A stretch of 64,000 nt of DNA from contig NZ_VOHC01000011.1 in NCBI RefSeq assembly GCF_007859275.1, positions 124,001 to 188,000 on the forward strand. Direction: 5' to 3'. The DNA is from Planomicrobium sp. CPCC 101079 (lineage in GTDB: Bacteria; Bacillota; Bacilli; Bacillales_A; Planococcaceae). The translations under genes were made by a program, and so were the position numbers. This document shows, one piece after another, positions 30,335 through 41,833 of the stretch (position 1 is the stretch's first letter; each line of letters begins with the position of its first letter). The notes below the pieces were generated by a model. It was not told the DNA's origin, searched no databases, and saw only the letters and a program-made list of their open reading frames with translations.

Positions 30335-30679
30335 ATGAAAATTCAATGGCTTATTTTAATCGGACTTGTATTTGCAGTTATTATTGCCTTGTTTGCTGTT
30401 GTAAACGTGGACCCGGTGCCGGTCAACTACATGTTTGGGACTGCCCAGTGGCCGCTGATTCTTGTTATTCTCGCTTCTGCGCTTTTAGGGTTCTTGCTGA
30501 GCGGCGTGTTTGCGCTCGTGCGGACTTATTCGCTGCAGCGCAAAGTCAAAGCGCTTCAGAAAGAAATCGCGGTTAAAGAATCGTTGATCGCCACGCAGCA
30601 AAACGAAATCGCCGAATACCAAAAGGCTGATGTCGTTCCTGAAGCGATGGTTGTTACGAGTGAAACTGAACGCATATAA
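30335..30679 (+). CDS. LapA-domain (DUF1049) membrane protein
   Basis: Two hydrophobic helices (about 4-25 and 39-62) followed by a coiled coil (SLQRKVKALQKEIAVKESL) facing the cytosol. 114 residues; ATG 30335 follows AAGGAGG. Corresponds in position to B. subtilis yrvD. Function in Gram-positives is not established. Confidence 0.85.
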   Translation: MKIQWLILIGLVFAVIIALFAVVNVDPVPVNYMFGTAQWPLILVILASALLGFLLSGVFALVRTYSLQRKVKALQKEIAVKESLIATQQNEIAEYQKADVVPEAMVVTSETERI

Positions 30680-30682
30680 ATT

Positions 30683-30713
30683 AAAACCTTTCGGACTATG
30701 CCGAAAGGTTTTT
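30683..30713 (+). terminator. Terminator before recJ
   Basis: AAAACCTTTCGG-ACTATG-CCGAAAGGTTTT and T-run. Confidence 0.9.
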
Positions 30714-30761
30714 GTCTGCGCATTTTTTCTGTATAATGAACGGGTAAGGAAGTGAAGAGCC

Positions 30762-33104
30762 ATGATAGAATCCAAAAAACGATGGCGGCTGACAACACCG
30801 GACAACGGGTTGGTACAAGCCATTCAGCAAGAATTATCCATCTCATCCGTATTGGCTAAAATATTAGTGACACGCGGCATCACCACTGCCGAAGAAGCAC
30901 GCAGCTTCATGAACATGGACGAAAGCGGAGTACATAATCCGTATTTGATGAAAGATATGGACATTGCAGTGGAGCGAATCCGCAAAGCAATCGAGGATAA
31001 CGAAAAAATTGTCGTCTATGGCGATTATGACGCTGATGGCGTATCGAGCACAACGGTTATGCTGACGGTTTTGCAGGATTTAGGGGCAGATGTCTCATTT
31101 ATGATTCCAAACCGTTTCAAGCATGGCTATGGGCCGAATAAAGAACTCTTCAAGCAAGCGAGTGAAGAAGGCGCTAAACTTATCGTGACCGTCGACAACG
31201 GCATCTCGGGAATCGACGAAGTGGATTACGCCAATAGCCTCGGGCTCGATATTATTATCAGCGACCACCACGATATCGGCGATACGATGCCGAATGCGCT
31301 GGCGATCATCCATCCGCGCCATCCCGAAGGCAATTACCCGTTCGGGGAGTTGGCCGGCGTTGGCGTGGCATTCAAAATGGCGCAAGCGTTGTATGAAGAT
31401 CTGCCGGACCATTTGCTTGAAATGGTGGCAATCGGCACGATTGCCGACTTGGTGCCGCTGCACGATGAAAACCGGTTCCTGGTAAAAGAGGGCTTGGCTG
31501 CACTTCGGACTTCTCCGCGGGCAGCCATCGACGCGCTATGTGAAGTATCAGGCGTCAAACAACGCGACATTACTGAAGAGACGATCGGCTTTATGTTCGG
31601 GCCGCGGATCAATGCCATCGGCCGGCTGCAAGATGCTGATCCGGCAGTCCAGCTTTTCATGACAGAAGATCCGGCCGAGGCGCGTGATTTGGCGAGCAGC
31701 TTGGATCTGTTGAACAAAGAACGGCAAGCGATTGTCAAGCAAATCTCAGACGAAGCGACCGCGCAAGTTGACCAGAATTATCCTGACGGCCCGCCGCGGG
31801 TCATTGTCGTTGCGCAAGAAGGCTGGAATCCCGGCGTTGTCGGAATTGTGGCTTCCAAGCTGACGGAAAAATATTACCGGCCATCGATTGTCTTATGTTT
31901 GAATCCGGAAACCGGAAAAGCAAAAGGGTCGGCGCGCAGCATCGAAGGCTTCCATTTGTATAACGAACTGGCGGCGAACCGTGATATTTTGCCGCATTTC
32001 GGCGGGCATCCAATGGCTGCCGGCATGACGCTTGAACTCGATAAAGTCGATGAGTTGCGGGAGCGGTTGAACCAACAGGCTGAAACAAGTCTTTCAGAAG
32101 AAGATCTGCTTCCTGTTGTGGAAATTGACATTCCGGTCCGCCTGGACGAAATCGACATCGAAACCATCGAATCGATGCGTTATCTGGCTCCTTTTGGCAT
32201 GGGCTTTTCCAAGCCGAAATTCTTCTTGGACGCTGTAAAAGTTTCATCGATCCGGAAAATTGGCGCCGCCCAAAACCACTTGAAAATGGAGCTGGTCCAA
32301 AATGCCGCGACGCTTGATGCGGTCGGTTTTGGCATTGGCTCGGTCGGGGACGAATTGACGCCCGATGTCCAAATCGATGTGATCGGCGATTTGCAGATCA
32401 ATGAATGGAACGGCCGGAAAAAGCCGCAGCTTTTGATTGAGGATGTACGTACGGACCAATGGCAGCTGTTTGATATTCGGGGCATCCGCCAGGTTTCGCG
32501 CTGGTCAAAGCTTATTCCGGAAAGGGACCAAGTATTTTTGGCGTTCAAACCGGAAACAGCGTCGATTTTCAAATCATTGATCAACGAACCGATATACTCA
32601 AGTGAAACGCTCGGCGCGATTGATTCTCCTAAGCACCATCTTGTACTATTGGATCTGCCGGACAGCGAAGAGCAGCTGGCCCGAGTTTTGACCGAATTAA
32701 GGCCGAAGCGGGTCTATGCCCATTTCTATGCGAAAGACTCTCAATATTTCGAGCAAATACCGACGCGGGATCAATTCGCTTGGCTGTTTTCGTTCATCAA
32801 AAAGCGCGGCTCGTTTGACTTTAAAAAGCATGGCGACGAGCTGGCAAAACACAAAGGCTGGCCGCGGGAAGCGATATTTTTCATGCTTCAGGTGTTTTTT
32901 GAACTCGGTTTTGTTACACTTAACAATGGACTTACCGAGATTGCAAAAGCGCCAAGCAAACGGGATTTGTCAGAAGCGCCGATTTATAAAAAGCGTGAAC
33001 AGCAAATTGCGCTCGAGCAAAAGCTCTTGTATGCGTCCTATAAAGATTTAAAAGAGTGGTTCGATACGAAACTATCGGCCAAGGAGGAAAAGATATGGAT
33101 TTAA
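30762..33104 (+). CDS. recJ: Single-strand DNA 5'-3' exonuclease RecJ
   Basis: DHH-family nuclease used in recombination and repair. Motifs: [32 protein letters not shown], and the DHHA1 part [11 protein letters not shown]. The C-terminal 200 residues are the extra domain found in Bacilli ([15 protein letters not shown] onward). 780 residues. A TATAAT at 30732-30737 may be the -10. Overlaps apt by 10 bases. Confidence 0.95.
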   Translation: MIESKKRWRLTTPDNGLVQAIQQELSISSVLAKILVTRGITTAEEARSFMNMDESGVHNPYLMKDMDIAVERIRKAIEDNEKIVVYGDYDADGVSSTTVMLTVLQDLGADVSFMIPNRFKHGYGPNKELFKQASEEGAKLIVTVDNGISGIDEVDYANSLGLDIIISDHHDIGDTMPNALAIIHPRHPEGNYPFGELAGVGVAFKMAQALYEDLPDHLLEMVAIGTIADLVPLHDENRFLVKEGLAALRTSPRAAIDALCEVSGVKQRDITEETIGFMFGPRINAIGRLQDADPAVQLFMTEDPAEARDLASSLDLLNKERQAIVKQISDEATAQVDQNYPDGPPRVIVVAQEGWNPGVVGIVASKLTEKYYRPSIVLCLNPETGKAKGSARSIEGFHLYNELAANRDILPHFGGHPMAAGMTLELDKVDELRERLNQQAETSLSEEDLLPVVEIDIPVRLDEIDIETIESMRYLAPFGMGFSKPKFFLDAVKVSSIRKIGAAQNHLKMELVQNAATLDAVGFGIGSVGDELTPDVQIDVIGDLQINEWNGRKKPQLLIEDVRTDQWQLFDIRGIRQVSRWSKLIPERDQVFLAFKPETASIFKSLINEPIYSSETLGAIDSPKHHLVLLDLPDSEEQLARVLTELRPKRVYAHFYAKDSQYFEQIPTRDQFAWLFSFIKKRGSFDFKKHGDELAKHKGWPREAIFFMLQVFFELGFVTLNNGLTEIAKAPSKRDLSEAPIYKKREQQIALEQKLLYASYKDLKEWFDTKLSAKEEKIWI

Positions 33105-33607
33105 AGCAGTATGTAACAATAGTTGAAGATTGGCCAAAACCAGGCATCCGTTTCAAAGACATCACATCCTTGATGGACAACGGCACTGCCTATAAATACG
33201 CTACGGACCAAATCGTAGAGTATGCAAAAACGGTAAACGCAGAAATCATCGTAGGACCGGAAGCACGCGGATTTATCATCGGCTGCCCGGTTGCTTATGC
33301 GCTTGAAATCGGATTTGCCCCTGTACGCAAAGAAGGCAAATTGCCGCGCGAAGTAATCCGTGCCGAATACGGCCTTGAGTACGGCAAAGACGTCTTGACG
33401 ATGCACAAAGATGCCATCAAACCCGGCCAGCGCGTGCTTATTACAGATGATTTATTGGCTACTGGCGGAACTATCGGCGCGACGATCAACTTGGTTGAGC
33501 AGCTTGGCGGCGTGGTTGTTGGCTGTGCCTTCTTGATCGAATTAACATACTTGGATGGCCGCAAAAACTTGGACGGCTATGATGTAAATACATTATTGAA
33601 ATACTAA
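33095..33607 (+). CDS. apt: Adenine phosphoribosyltransferase
   Basis: Salvages adenine to AMP with PRPP. The PRPP loop [16 protein letters not shown] and [15 protein letters not shown] are visible. ATG 33095 after AAGGAGG. 170 residues. In B. subtilis relA follows directly; here two extra genes intervene. Confidence 0.97.
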   Translation: MDLKQYVTIVEDWPKPGIRFKDITSLMDNGTAYKYATDQIVEYAKTVNAEIIVGPEARGFIIGCPVAYALEIGFAPVRKEGKLPREVIRAEYGLEYGKDVLTMHKDAIKPGQRVLITDDLLATGGTIGATINLVEQLGGVVVGCAFLIELTYLDGRKNLDGYDVNTLLKY

Positions 33608-33610
33608 AAT

Positions 33611-33646
33611 CTCTTCTTCGTCTTTCGGGGCGAAGGGGTTTTTTTA
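33611..33646 (+). terminator. Terminator after apt
   Basis: CTTCTTCG...CGAAGGGG stem with G-T pairs and seven T. Confidence 0.75.
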
Positions 33647-33695
33647 TACAATGCAGGGTATGTAATAGAGAAACTAATGTGGAAGAGGTGGCCGA

Positions 33696-35249
33696 ATGAT
33701 TCAATTAGAAAAAAACCATGATCCATCAACAAACAAGCAACTGATCGATGAACTATTGGAAAATCCGCTATCTATGGATGAAACCATGCAAGAAACCGAA
33801 TCGTTTTTTGACGAAATTAAAATTGAACCGCTTGCGAACCCGGTATTGGAACGTCCGATCTCGGTGACGGAAAAGGCGTTGTCGTTTTACCGGATGCCTT
33901 ATTCCATTCCTGACCAGCATGGCTATAATTGGGCTTCTGACGGTACAGACTTGTATCCCGAATGGAAAGTGACGCTTGACCAGGAATACGAGAACCTGGA
34001 ACGGACCATTTCCCGCCGTGTGGACGTGACAGATTTTGGCGCAGTCGGCGACGGCGAGACCGATTGTACGGCAGCATTTCAAAAAGCGATTGGTAAAGGC
34101 CGTGTACATGTTTACGTACCGCCAGGCACCTACATAGTAAAATTCATCGAACTGCCTTCCTGGACACGTTTAGTCGGTGCAGGCAAAGGCAAGACGATAT
34201 TAAAACTGCATTCAGATACTCCAAAGCGGCGCCGGCTCATAACAAATTCCAATTATCTGCGGGGCAACCGCAATATTGCAGTTGAAGATTTAAGCATGGA
34301 CTGGAATGTCCACCGCCTGGAAAGTTTAGAGAAAACCGGTTTTGGCGGCAATTTTTCGAGCTGCCTTGTATTTGCCCAAGTTACCTATGGATGGGTGAAA
34401 AACGTGGAAGGCATCAATCCGGGACTGCATTGCTTCGATATCACATCCCCTTTATACAACTATTCCGGTGACGGGTTCCGTGCACGAGGAGGAAGCCGGT
34501 ATATTTGGCTTGACCGTGTAACGGGTTATGGATTCGGCGACGACGGCGTAACAACCCACCACAGTGATTACATCTTCGTTTCTAACTCCTTCTTCTGGGA
34601 CCCGAGCGGAGCCGCCCATGATAGAGGCGTTGCCAATTCCAACGGCCTAGAAATTGATGATGGTTCCCGCCATGTCTGGCTTGTCAACAATGCGACCGCC
34701 CGCTGCTTCGGGGGCATCGAAATAAAAGCGCACGGTTCATCATCTGCTGCATCAGGCGTCCATATTTCAGGCCATTTGTCATTAAACGACAACCGTGCGT
34801 ATAACTTCCGGCATATTGGCCACCACAAAGCTACCGATCCGGAATCCGTGTCAGCTTATAACATTACGGCAGAGCGCATTATTGCGATCGCGCCAGTTTT
34901 TTCCGATTTGTATTGGGTATCGACGCCGCGGGCTTTAGTCGTTTCCGGCTACCGCAACGTGGTCATCAACCGCTTCTTGTTCGCTGGGGATCCGGAATAC
35001 GATTACCAAGGCAACCCGGCTGTGACAATCCAATTCCGGGCCAATCATGTTTCATTGAATAACGGAGTTGTGAAGGGCTTTAAGACAGCCAAATCGGATA
35101 TCTTGGTATCCGGCGGCGACAATGGCGCCAACCATGTGCGCGTCCGGAATATCGAAAGCATCGACTCATCGGCAGAAGCCTTATCGGTCGGCGATGAATG
35201 CGTCGACGTGATCATAGAAAGCGTTACCCAAAAGGAGGCACAATCATGA
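33696..35249 (+). CDS. Pectate-lyase-superfamily (right-handed beta-helix) protein
   Basis: After about 105 N-terminal residues, VDVTDFGAVGDGETDCTAAFQKAI is the start signature of the Pectate_lyase_3/GH28-type beta-helix fold. Repetitive Asn/Gly/Val coils follow (GYGFGDDGVTTHHSDYIFVSN, GVANSNGLEIDDGS), as in polysaccharide-acting enzymes. No signal peptide is seen, so the protein is either cytosolic or exported by another route. Substrate cannot be told; the Asp pair GDDG resembles GH28 catalytic aspartates. Overlaps the next gene by four bases (ATGA). Together they interrupt the apt-relA order. Confidence 0.75.
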   Translation: MIQLEKNHDPSTNKQLIDELLENPLSMDETMQETESFFDEIKIEPLANPVLERPISVTEKALSFYRMPYSIPDQHGYNWASDGTDLYPEWKVTLDQEYENLERTISRRVDVTDFGAVGDGETDCTAAFQKAIGKGRVHVYVPPGTYIVKFIELPSWTRLVGAGKGKTILKLHSDTPKRRRLITNSNYLRGNRNIAVEDLSMDWNVHRLESLEKTGFGGNFSSCLVFAQVTYGWVKNVEGINPGLHCFDITSPLYNYSGDGFRARGGSRYIWLDRVTGYGFGDDGVTTHHSDYIFVSNSFFWDPSGAAHDRGVANSNGLEIDDGSRHVWLVNNATARCFGGIEIKAHGSSSAASGVHISGHLSLNDNRAYNFRHIGHHKATDPESVSAYNITAERIIAIAPVFSDLYWVSTPRALVVSGYRNVVINRFLFAGDPEYDYQGNPAVTIQFRANHVSLNNGVVKGFKTAKSDILVSGGDNGANHVRVRNIESIDSSAEALSVGDECVDVIIESVTQKEAQS

Positions 35250-35767
35250 GATTAACAGGCAAAAAAGTTCTCAGCTTTGTCCATCATGAGTTTGAAGACT
35301 TGGAATTGTGGTATCCGATTTTAAGGCTGCGGGAAGAAGGGGCGACGGTCCATCTTGCCGGGGAAGAAGCGAATGTTAAGTACATCGGCAAGTACGGCGT
35401 TCCTGCCGAATCCGATTTTGCATATGGCGACATCACACCGGAGCAATATGATGCAATCCTTGTTCCAGGAGGCTGGGCACCGGATAAAATCCGCCGGTTC
35501 CCGGAAGTGTTGAACATCGTGCAGCAAATGGACGACAAGAAAAAACCGATCGGCCAAATTTGCCATGCCGGCTGGGTGCTTGTTTCAGCAAATATTTTAA
35601 CTGGCAGAAAAGTGACCAGCACCCCAGGGATCAAAGACGATATGGTCAATGCAGGGGCGGAATGGTTTGATGAACCGGTAGTCGTCGATGGCAACCTCGT
35701 ATCGAGCCGGCGTCCGCCGGATTTGCCGGAGTATATGCGGGAATTCATTAAAGTGATGGAAAAATAA
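35246..35767 (+). CDS. DJ-1/PfpI-family protein
   Basis: Glutamine-amidotransferase-like fold with the nucleophile elbow GQICHAGW and the acidic residue in HHEFEDLELWYPI; AILVPGGWAPD is the family beta-strand. Members act as glyoxalase III/deglycase, chaperone or protease; the activity here is unknown. ATG 35246 follows AAAGGAGG. 173 residues. Coupled to the beta-helix gene upstream. Confidence 0.88.
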   Translation: MRLTGKKVLSFVHHEFEDLELWYPILRLREEGATVHLAGEEANVKYIGKYGVPAESDFAYGDITPEQYDAILVPGGWAPDKIRRFPEVLNIVQQMDDKKKPIGQICHAGWVLVSANILTGRKVTSTPGIKDDMVNAGAEWFDEPVVVDGNLVSSRRPPDLPEYMREFIKVMEK

Positions 35768-35776
35768 CAACAAAGC

Positions 35777-35806
35777 TTTACTTTTCGCCTGCTTGTTTTT
35801 TATAAT
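35777..35806 (+). promoter_or_regulatory. Promoter of relA
   Basis: TTTACT (35777-35782), 18-base spacer, TATAAT (35801-35806). Confidence 0.7.
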
Positions 35807-35850
35807 ATAAAGATATACTTTCTGAAAAAATAGAAGCAAGGTGGGCAATT

Positions 35851-38043
35851 ATGGCCAAAGATCAAGTTAGGACAGCTGAAGACGTATTCCAAATGGTTGC
35901 CTCTTATATGAATGCTGATCATGTCGAAATGATCCAACGGGCGTATCAAGTCGCGCTCGAAGCCCATGAAGGACAGTTCCGCAAATCGGGCGAACCGTAT
36001 ATCGTGCATCCTGTGCAAGTGGCAGGGATTTTGGCGGATCTGCAAATGGACCCTGCAACTGTAGCTGCAGGTTTTTTGCACGATGTCGTAGAAGACACAA
36101 ATGTCAGCCGTGAAGACATTGTCCGCGACTTTAACGAAGAAGTGGCACTTTTGGTTGATGGTGTAACGAAACTGAGCAAGATTAAATACATGTCAAAAGA
36201 AGAGCAGCAGGCGGAAAACCACCGTAAAATGTTTGTAGCGATGGCTCAGGACATCCGTGTCATTTTGATCAAATTGGCGGACCGGCTGCACAATCTCCGG
36301 ACACTAAAGTACCAATCGGTGGAAAAGCAGCGCATCAAAGCGAATGAAACGCTGGAAATCTTTGCACCGATTGCACACCGTTTAGGGATCAATACCATCA
36401 AATGGGAGCTTGAAGACACAGCACTCCGCTATTTGAACCCGCAGCAATATTACCGCATTGTTAATTTGATGAAGAAAAAGCGGACTGAACGTGAAGAATA
36501 TTTGAATAAAGTGATGGGCGAAATCCGCTCGCAATTGAACGATGTCGATATCAAGGCGGAGCTCTTTGGCCGCCCGAAACATATTTACAGCATATACCGG
36601 AAAATGGTTCTGCAAAACAAGCAATTCAATGAAATCTACGATTTACTGGCCGTCCGGGTCACTGTCGAAACTGTAAAAGACTGCTATGCTGTGCTTGGCA
36701 TCATCCATTCCACATGGAAACCGATGCCTGGGCGTTTCAAGGATTACATCGCCATGCCGAAGCAGAATCTGTACCAATCGCTGCATACGACAGTTATCGG
36801 ACCGCAAGGCGATCCATTGGAAGTCCAAATCCGCACCGAAGAAATGCACCGCATCGCCGAATACGGGGTTGCGGCGCATTGGGCCTATAAAGAAGGCAAG
36901 ACAGTTGAACGCCCGAAGAGTTCGGTGGATTCGCGCCTGACATGGTTCCGGGAAATTTTGGATTTCCAAAACGAAGCCGACAATGCGGAAGAATTCATGG
37001 AATCGCTGAAGTATGATTTGTTTTCCGATATGGTCTACGTGTTCTCGCCAAAAGGCGATGTGATCGAAATGCCGGCAGGTTCATGTCCGATCGACTTTGC
37101 TTATCGGGTGCACTCTGAAATCGGCAACAAAACCATCGGCGCAAAAGTGAATGGGAAAATGGTCCCGCTTGATACCGAGTTAGTGACCGGTGACATTGTG
37201 GAAATCCTGACTTCGAAGCAATCGGTCGGGCCTAGCCGGGATTGGCTGAAAATTGCCAAATCGACGCAAACGAAAAATAAAATCAAGCAGTTCTTTAAAA
37301 AGCAATTGCGTGTCGACAACGTACAAAAAGGCCGGGAATTGATTGAAAAAGAAATAAAAGCCCAAGAATTTCCGGTTAAAGAAGTGTTAACGAATGAGAA
37401 CATAAAACGCGTCTGCGAAAAGTTTAATTTCGCCGGGGAAGATGATATGTACGCGGCGGTTGGCTTTAACGGCATCACCGCCCAGCAAGTGGTCAACCGG
37501 CTAGCCGAAAAGTTGCGCAAAAAGCGTGAACAAGAAGAAGCGCTGGAAAAAATCACCGTCGAAATGAAAACGGCTCAGCCGAAAAAACAGACCGAATCGG
37601 GCGTCATTGTCAGAGGCATTGACAATGTCATGATCCGCTTATCCCGGTGCTGCAACCCGGTGCCAGGCGACAGCATCATCGGCTTTATCACCAAAGGGCG
37701 CGGCGTTTCGGTCCATCGGGGCGACTGCCCGAACGTCCAGTCGAATGAAACCGACCGGCTCATTCCGGTTGAATGGGAAAATACGGAGACGATCGAGAAC
37801 AAGTCTTATCAGATTGATATTGAAGTCCAGGCCTATGACCGCACTGGCTTGATCAACGAAGTTATGCATATGGTCAGTGAGACGAAGACAACAATCACCG
37901 CCGTTAGCGGCCGCGCCGATAACGACAAAATCGCGACGATCAATTTGACGATCATGATCCCGCATATTTCTTATTTGAACCGAGTCGTCGAGCGGATCAA
38001 ACAGCTTCCGGATGTCTATTCAGTGACGCGCGTCACCAATTAA
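35851..38043 (+). CDS. relA: Bifunctional (p)ppGpp synthetase/hydrolase Rel
   Basis: Controls the stringent response. Domains in order: HD hydrolase ([11 protein letters not shown]), synthetase ([20 protein letters not shown]), TGS ([17 protein letters not shown]), helical and zinc-finger-like region ([17 protein letters not shown]), C-terminal ACT ([15 protein letters not shown]). 730 residues, both catalytic sites intact. dtd follows 9 bases later. Confidence 0.97.
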   Translation: MAKDQVRTAEDVFQMVASYMNADHVEMIQRAYQVALEAHEGQFRKSGEPYIVHPVQVAGILADLQMDPATVAAGFLHDVVEDTNVSREDIVRDFNEEVALLVDGVTKLSKIKYMSKEEQQAENHRKMFVAMAQDIRVILIKLADRLHNLRTLKYQSVEKQRIKANETLEIFAPIAHRLGINTIKWELEDTALRYLNPQQYYRIVNLMKKKRTEREEYLNKVMGEIRSQLNDVDIKAELFGRPKHIYSIYRKMVLQNKQFNEIYDLLAVRVTVETVKDCYAVLGIIHSTWKPMPGRFKDYIAMPKQNLYQSLHTTVIGPQGDPLEVQIRTEEMHRIAEYGVAAHWAYKEGKTVERPKSSVDSRLTWFREILDFQNEADNAEEFMESLKYDLFSDMVYVFSPKGDVIEMPAGSCPIDFAYRVHSEIGNKTIGAKVNGKMVPLDTELVTGDIVEILTSKQSVGPSRDWLKIAKSTQTKNKIKQFFKKQLRVDNVQKGRELIEKEIKAQEFPVKEVLTNENIKRVCEKFNFAGEDDMYAAVGFNGITAQQVVNRLAEKLRKKREQEEALEKITVEMKTAQPKKQTESGVIVRGIDNVMIRLSRCCNPVPGDSIIGFITKGRGVSVHRGDCPNVQSNETDRLIPVEWENTETIENKSYQIDIEVQAYDRTGLINEVMHMVSETKTTITAVSGRADNDKIATINLTIMIPHISYLNRVVERIKQLPDVYSVTRVTN

Positions 38044-38052
38044 GGAGGAGCT

Positions 38053-38493
38053 ATGCGGGTAATTTTACAGCGTTCCAAACAAGCTTCCGTCAAAGTCGAA
38101 GGGACCGTAACGGGAGCAATTGATTCAGGTTATGTCCTGCTTGTCGGCATCACCCATGAGGATACTGTCGATGATGCAAAATATGTGGCTGGAAAAATCG
38201 CTCAAATGCGGCTTTTCGAAGACGAAGAAGGCAAAATGAATCATTCGGTCTTAGAAGTGGGCGGCGACATTTTGTCGGTTTCCCAGTTCACGTTATATGG
38301 CGATGTGAAAAGAGGGCGCCGTCCAAGCTTTACCTCGGCCGCCCGTCCGGAAATTGCCGAACCGCTCTGGCATGCATTTAATGATGCGTTGCGGGAAAAC
38401 GGTTTGACGGTTGAAACCGGCGTCTTCGGCGCCATGATGGACGTTGAACTTATCAATGACGGCCCCGTCACCATTCTAGTCGAATCCAAATAA
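38053..38493 (+). CDS. dtd: D-aminoacyl-tRNA deacylase
   Basis: Hydrolyses D-amino acids wrongly loaded on tRNA. Conserved [17 protein letters not shown] and the C-terminal [11 protein letters not shown] (GP motif). 146 residues; ribosome binding site AAGGAGG. Confidence 0.97.
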   Translation: MRVILQRSKQASVKVEGTVTGAIDSGYVLLVGITHEDTVDDAKYVAGKIAQMRLFEDEEGKMNHSVLEVGGDILSVSQFTLYGDVKRGRRPSFTSAARPEIAEPLWHAFNDALRENGLTVETGVFGAMMDVELINDGPVTILVESK

Positions 38494-38535
38494 CAAAACC
38501 GGCACAGAATATCACTTCCCTGTGCCGGTTTTGTT
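38494..38535 (+). terminator. Terminator of relA-dtd
   Basis: CAAAACCGGCACAG pairs with CTGTGCCGGTTTTG. Confidence 0.85.
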
Positions 38536-38566
38536 CTATAGAAAACATAAAATGGCTAAAAAGATA

Positions 38567-38599
38567 AAAAAACGGCATGGGGGCTCCCATGCCGTTTTT
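38567..38599. terminator. Terminator of the minus-strand amidase gene
   Basis: AAAAACGGCATGGG-GGCT... pairing with CCCATGCCGTTTTT; symmetric, can act on both strands. Confidence 0.9.
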
Positions 38600-38601
38600 C
38601 G

Positions 38602-40140
38602 CTATTGCCCGAGCTGGGCGTCGAAATAATTGATGATTCCTGTGTACAGACCAAGCGCCGCTTGATCGCGGAACTGGCTGGTCGTGACAATCCGTTCTTC
38701 GTTGAAATTGCTCAAATAGCCAAGTTCGACAAGAATGGCCGGTTGCTGGTTCTCGCGGAGCACCAGGTAATTGCCATTGCGGACGCCGCGGCTGTCGAGC
38801 GACAGTTTGCCTTCAAGACCGGCGTTGACGTACTCGCCAAGCTGTTGCTGGTAACTGTGCATGAAGTATGTGGTAAATCCGTGGACACTGTTGTCGGCAA
38901 TCGCGTCGTAATGGATGCTGATAAATGCATCCGCCGCGACTTGGTGGCCGTCCGATACGCGTTTGCGAAGATCGACGTAAACATCTGATTGGCGGGTCAT
39001 AATGACTTCGGCCCCTGCAGAGCGGAGGTAATGGGACAAAGCTTCCGCTGTTTTAAGCGTCAAATCTTTTTCTGTGGTTCCGCGCACTCCTACGGTTCCG
39101 CCGTCACGGCCACCGTGCCCCGGGTCGAGGACGATCGTCAGGCCGTTCAGTGTACCGGCTTTTCGGCTTGCTTCTTTTTTCTCTGTTGTTTTCTGGGCAA
39201 TTGCCGTTTCGCCAGCCGTCACGACCCAAGTCGCGATAAAAGCTTCTTGGCCATCCGGCAAAGCAACTTGGTACCAATCGCCTTGCTTGTCAATTACGGT
39301 CAATTGATCGCCAGCATCTGCCCGGCTGACAACTCCGGAAGCTGTAGAAGGCTCGGAGCGCAGATTGGTGCCGGCAGTCAGAACGGTAACCGTTTCTGCT
39401 GCTGCAGAAGCCGCTGATTTAGCGGACTTGTCGGACAAGTGGCCGTAGAAAGCGTATACCCAGCCCGTTGCATCAGCAGACAAGCGGATCTCTACCCAAT
39501 TGCCTTGGAGGGACTGGACCGAATACACTTCGCCTTGATGGACCGTCGCGATTTTATCTGAGCTAAGGTCAGCTTTTTTGCGGACATTCAAGGCGCTGAC
39601 TGCGATTTCAAAAGAAGACACATCGTTTGCCGCGGGAGCGGGGTTTTCCGTGCTGGTTTTTGTCGCTGTTATGTATTGTTTGGAAACGAAGCCGCGCGTA
39701 TTGCGGAATTCCACTTCCACCCAGTCGCCTGTTTCCCCAATCAATTCCGCTTGGTCGCCAGCGTTCATTTGGGTAAGGACTGAAGCCGAAAGCTCGGGTT
39801 GCGCTCGGACGTTCAAACGGTCAACAGAAGATACGGCTTTTTGGGCCGCTGCATTATCGCTTGATGAGGAAGTCAGCCATGAAGCGATCCAACCGCTGGC
39901 ATCGCCAGCCTGTACTTCAAGCCAATCGCCTTCCTGGCCGGTGACGGTCACTTTGTCGCCTTTAGCGAGTGAGCCTGAAACGCTGTACGACAAGCCAGGT
40001 CCGGTCCGGACATTGACTGTTGAGGCATTGATCTCTGTGCCCCCAGTTTCTGCGACAGCTGAGTGGCCGCCGAAAATCGGCAAGCAATTGGCTGTCAGTA
40101 AAAAAAATAAAATTATAGCAGTAAGCCACTTGCGGTTCAT
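38602..40140 (-). CDS. Secreted N-acetylmuramoyl-L-alanine amidase with four SH3b domains
   Basis: Cuts the bond between MurNAc and the stem peptide. Signal peptide in residues 1-30 (LTAIILFFLLTANCLPIFG, then SAVAE). Four bacterial SH3 repeats follow (each with an LNVR or NLRSEP motif). The C-terminal Amidase_3 domain (about 330-508) has the zinc ligands in DPGHGGRDGG, the EKDLTL glutamate, SIHYDA and catalytic LVELGYLSN. 512 residues. Similar in position and plan to B. subtilis YrvJ. Start ATG after GGAGGTG. Confidence 0.95.
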   Translation of the reverse strand: MNRKWLTAIILFFLLTANCLPIFGGHSAVAETGGTEINASTVNVRTGPGLSYSVSGSLAKGDKVTVTGQEGDWLEVQAGDASGWIASWLTSSSSDNAAAQKAVSSVDRLNVRAQPELSASVLTQMNAGDQAELIGETGDWVEVEFRNTRGFVSKQYITATKTSTENPAPAANDVSSFEIAVSALNVRKKADLSSDKIATVHQGEVYSVQSLQGNWVEIRLSADATGWVYAFYGHLSDKSAKSAASAAAETVTVLTAGTNLRSEPSTASGVVSRADAGDQLTVIDKQGDWYQVALPDGQEAFIATWVVTAGETAIAQKTTEKKEASRKAGTLNGLTIVLDPGHGGRDGGTVGVRGTTEKDLTLKTAEALSHYLRSAGAEVIMTRQSDVYVDLRKRVSDGHQVAADAFISIHYDAIADNSVHGFTTYFMHSYQQQLGEYVNAGLEGKLSLDSRGVRNGNYLVLRENQQPAILVELGYLSNFNEERIVTTSQFRDQAALGLYTGIINYFDAQLGQ

Positions 40141-40205
40141 TTAGCACCTCCATATTTGATTATGAATTTATAATATCAAAAAAAACAGCGCATTGGTGAA
40201 AAAGG

Positions 40206-40234
40206 TTGACAAGATTTGCGAGAATAATTAAGAT
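40206..40234 (+). promoter_or_regulatory. Promoter of hisS-aspS
   Basis: TTGACA (40206-40211), 17-base spacer, TAAGAT (40229-40234). Confidence 0.75.
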
Positions 40235-40241
40235 TAACTTT

Positions 40242-40525
40242 ATTATCTTTATATATTTTGCTGATGACGAAGAAAGTAGTCGCATGATTGGCTGAAAAGA
40301 GAGGGGAAGTCTTAGGCTGTAAACTTTCCTGCAGGGATCGGTGATGAAAAACACTTTTGAGGCTTTTTTCTGAACGACGGCATTTGCTGTTTATTAGGAA
40401 AAGACGGAACCGGCCGTTATCCGGAATGAGAGGGTGCACGTTTGTGCATCAACTAGGGTGGAACCGCGGAAGCTAATACAGGCTCTCGTCCCTTGCGTTA
40501 TTGCAAGGGGCGGGAGCTTTTTTGT
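40242..40525 (+). ncRNA. T-box leader of hisS-aspS
   Basis: Senses uncharged tRNA and allows readthrough. The T-box sequence AGGGTGGAACCGCG lies at 40455-40468, followed by the terminator stem (GCTCTCGTCCCTTGC ... GCAAGGGGCGGGAGC, 40482-40517) and a T-run. Stem I occupies about 40255-40370. A His codon (CAC) is present in the descending arm near 40353, but I could not fold it with certainty. Confidence 0.88.
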
Positions 40526-40550
40526 ATGGAAAATTAGAGGAGTGAAAATC

Positions 40551-41831
40551 ATGAGCATTCAAGCACCACGTGGCACGTATGATGTCTTGCCGGACCAATC
40601 TGGCAAATGGCAGGAAGTTGAACAAAAAATCAATGAGCTTTGCCGGCTTTATCAGTATAAGGAAATACGGACTCCGATCTTCGAACATACCGAATTGTTT
40701 CAGCGCGGCGTCGGAGATACGACCGATATCGTCCAAAAAGAAATGTACACATTCCAGGACCGTGGCGACCGCAGCTTGACGCTGCGCCCGGAAGGAACAG
40801 CATCTGTTGTCCGTGCATACGTTGAAAATAAACTGTTCGGCTTGCCCGACCAGCCGGTGAAATTGTTCTACACGGGCCCGATGTTCCGCTACGAACGCCC
40901 GCAAGCTGGACGCATGCGCCAATTCGTCCAATTCGGGGTGGAAGCGATCGGCTCCAAAGACCCGGCGATTGATGCGGAAGTTATTTCCCTTGCGATGGAC
41001 GTTTACCGTTCAGTCGGCCTGAAAAGCTTGCGCCTCGTCATCAATTCACTTGGCGACACGGAAAGCCGGATCGCACACAAAGAAGCATTGATTGCTCACT
41101 TTGCGCCGCGCATCGGCGAGTTTTGCAGCGACTGCCAAACGCGTCTTGATAAGAACCCGCTGCGCATTCTGGATTGTAAAGTGGACCGCAACCACCCGTT
41201 GATGGCGACAGCGCCTTCACTTGCCGATTTCTTAAACGAAGAATCCCGTCAATACTTTGACGACGTAAAAGGCTATTTGGAAAACTTGGGCATCGACTAT
41301 GTGGTCGATCCGAATTTGGTTCGCGGCCTGGATTATTACAACCACACCGCATTCGAAATCATGAGCGACGCTGAAGGTTTCGGAGCCATTACTACCCTCG
41401 CAGGAGGCGGGCGCTACAATGGTTTAGTCGAAGACCTAGGCGGACCGGAGTCGCCAGGAATCGGCTTTGCGATGAGCATCGAGCGGCTGCTGTTGGCGCT
41501 TGAAATGGAGAAAGTCGAAATTGGGCAGTCTCAAAACCTGGAAGCGTATGTGGTTGCGATGGATGAGTCGACCAAGAAAAAAGCGTTCAGCATCGTAAAA
41601 GAGCTGCGCGAAAACGGCATTTCAGCGGATATGGATTTTGGCGGCCGTAAATTAAAAGCGCAAATGAAATCGGCTGACCGCAAAAAAGCGGCGTATGTTA
41701 TTGTCATCGGTGAGAACGAAATTGCCAATGGCAAAGCCGCAGTCAAAGAAATGGCCAGTGGCGAGCAGCAAAATGTGGCATTTGAACAATTAGCAGAAAC
41801 GATTATGAAGAAGAAATCACTGGGGGAATAA
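40551..41831 (+). CDS. hisS: Histidyl-tRNA synthetase
   Basis: Class II synthetase: motif 2 [15 protein letters not shown], HisA motif [14 protein letters not shown], motif 3 [13 protein letters not shown], and a C-terminal anticodon-binding domain. ATG 40551 after AGAGGAG; an in-frame extension into the leader is not used. 426 residues. Confidence 0.98.
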   Translation: MSIQAPRGTYDVLPDQSGKWQEVEQKINELCRLYQYKEIRTPIFEHTELFQRGVGDTTDIVQKEMYTFQDRGDRSLTLRPEGTASVVRAYVENKLFGLPDQPVKLFYTGPMFRYERPQAGRMRQFVQFGVEAIGSKDPAIDAEVISLAMDVYRSVGLKSLRLVINSLGDTESRIAHKEALIAHFAPRIGEFCSDCQTRLDKNPLRILDCKVDRNHPLMATAPSLADFLNEESRQYFDDVKGYLENLGIDYVVDPNLVRGLDYYNHTAFEIMSDAEGFGAITTLAGGGRYNGLVEDLGGPESPGIGFAMSIERLLLALEMEKVEIGQSQNLEAYVVAMDESTKKKAFSIVKELRENGISADMDFGGRKLKAQMKSADRKKAAYVIVIGENEIANGKAAVKEMASGEQQNVAFEQLAETIMKKKSLGE

Positions 41832-41833
41832 TT

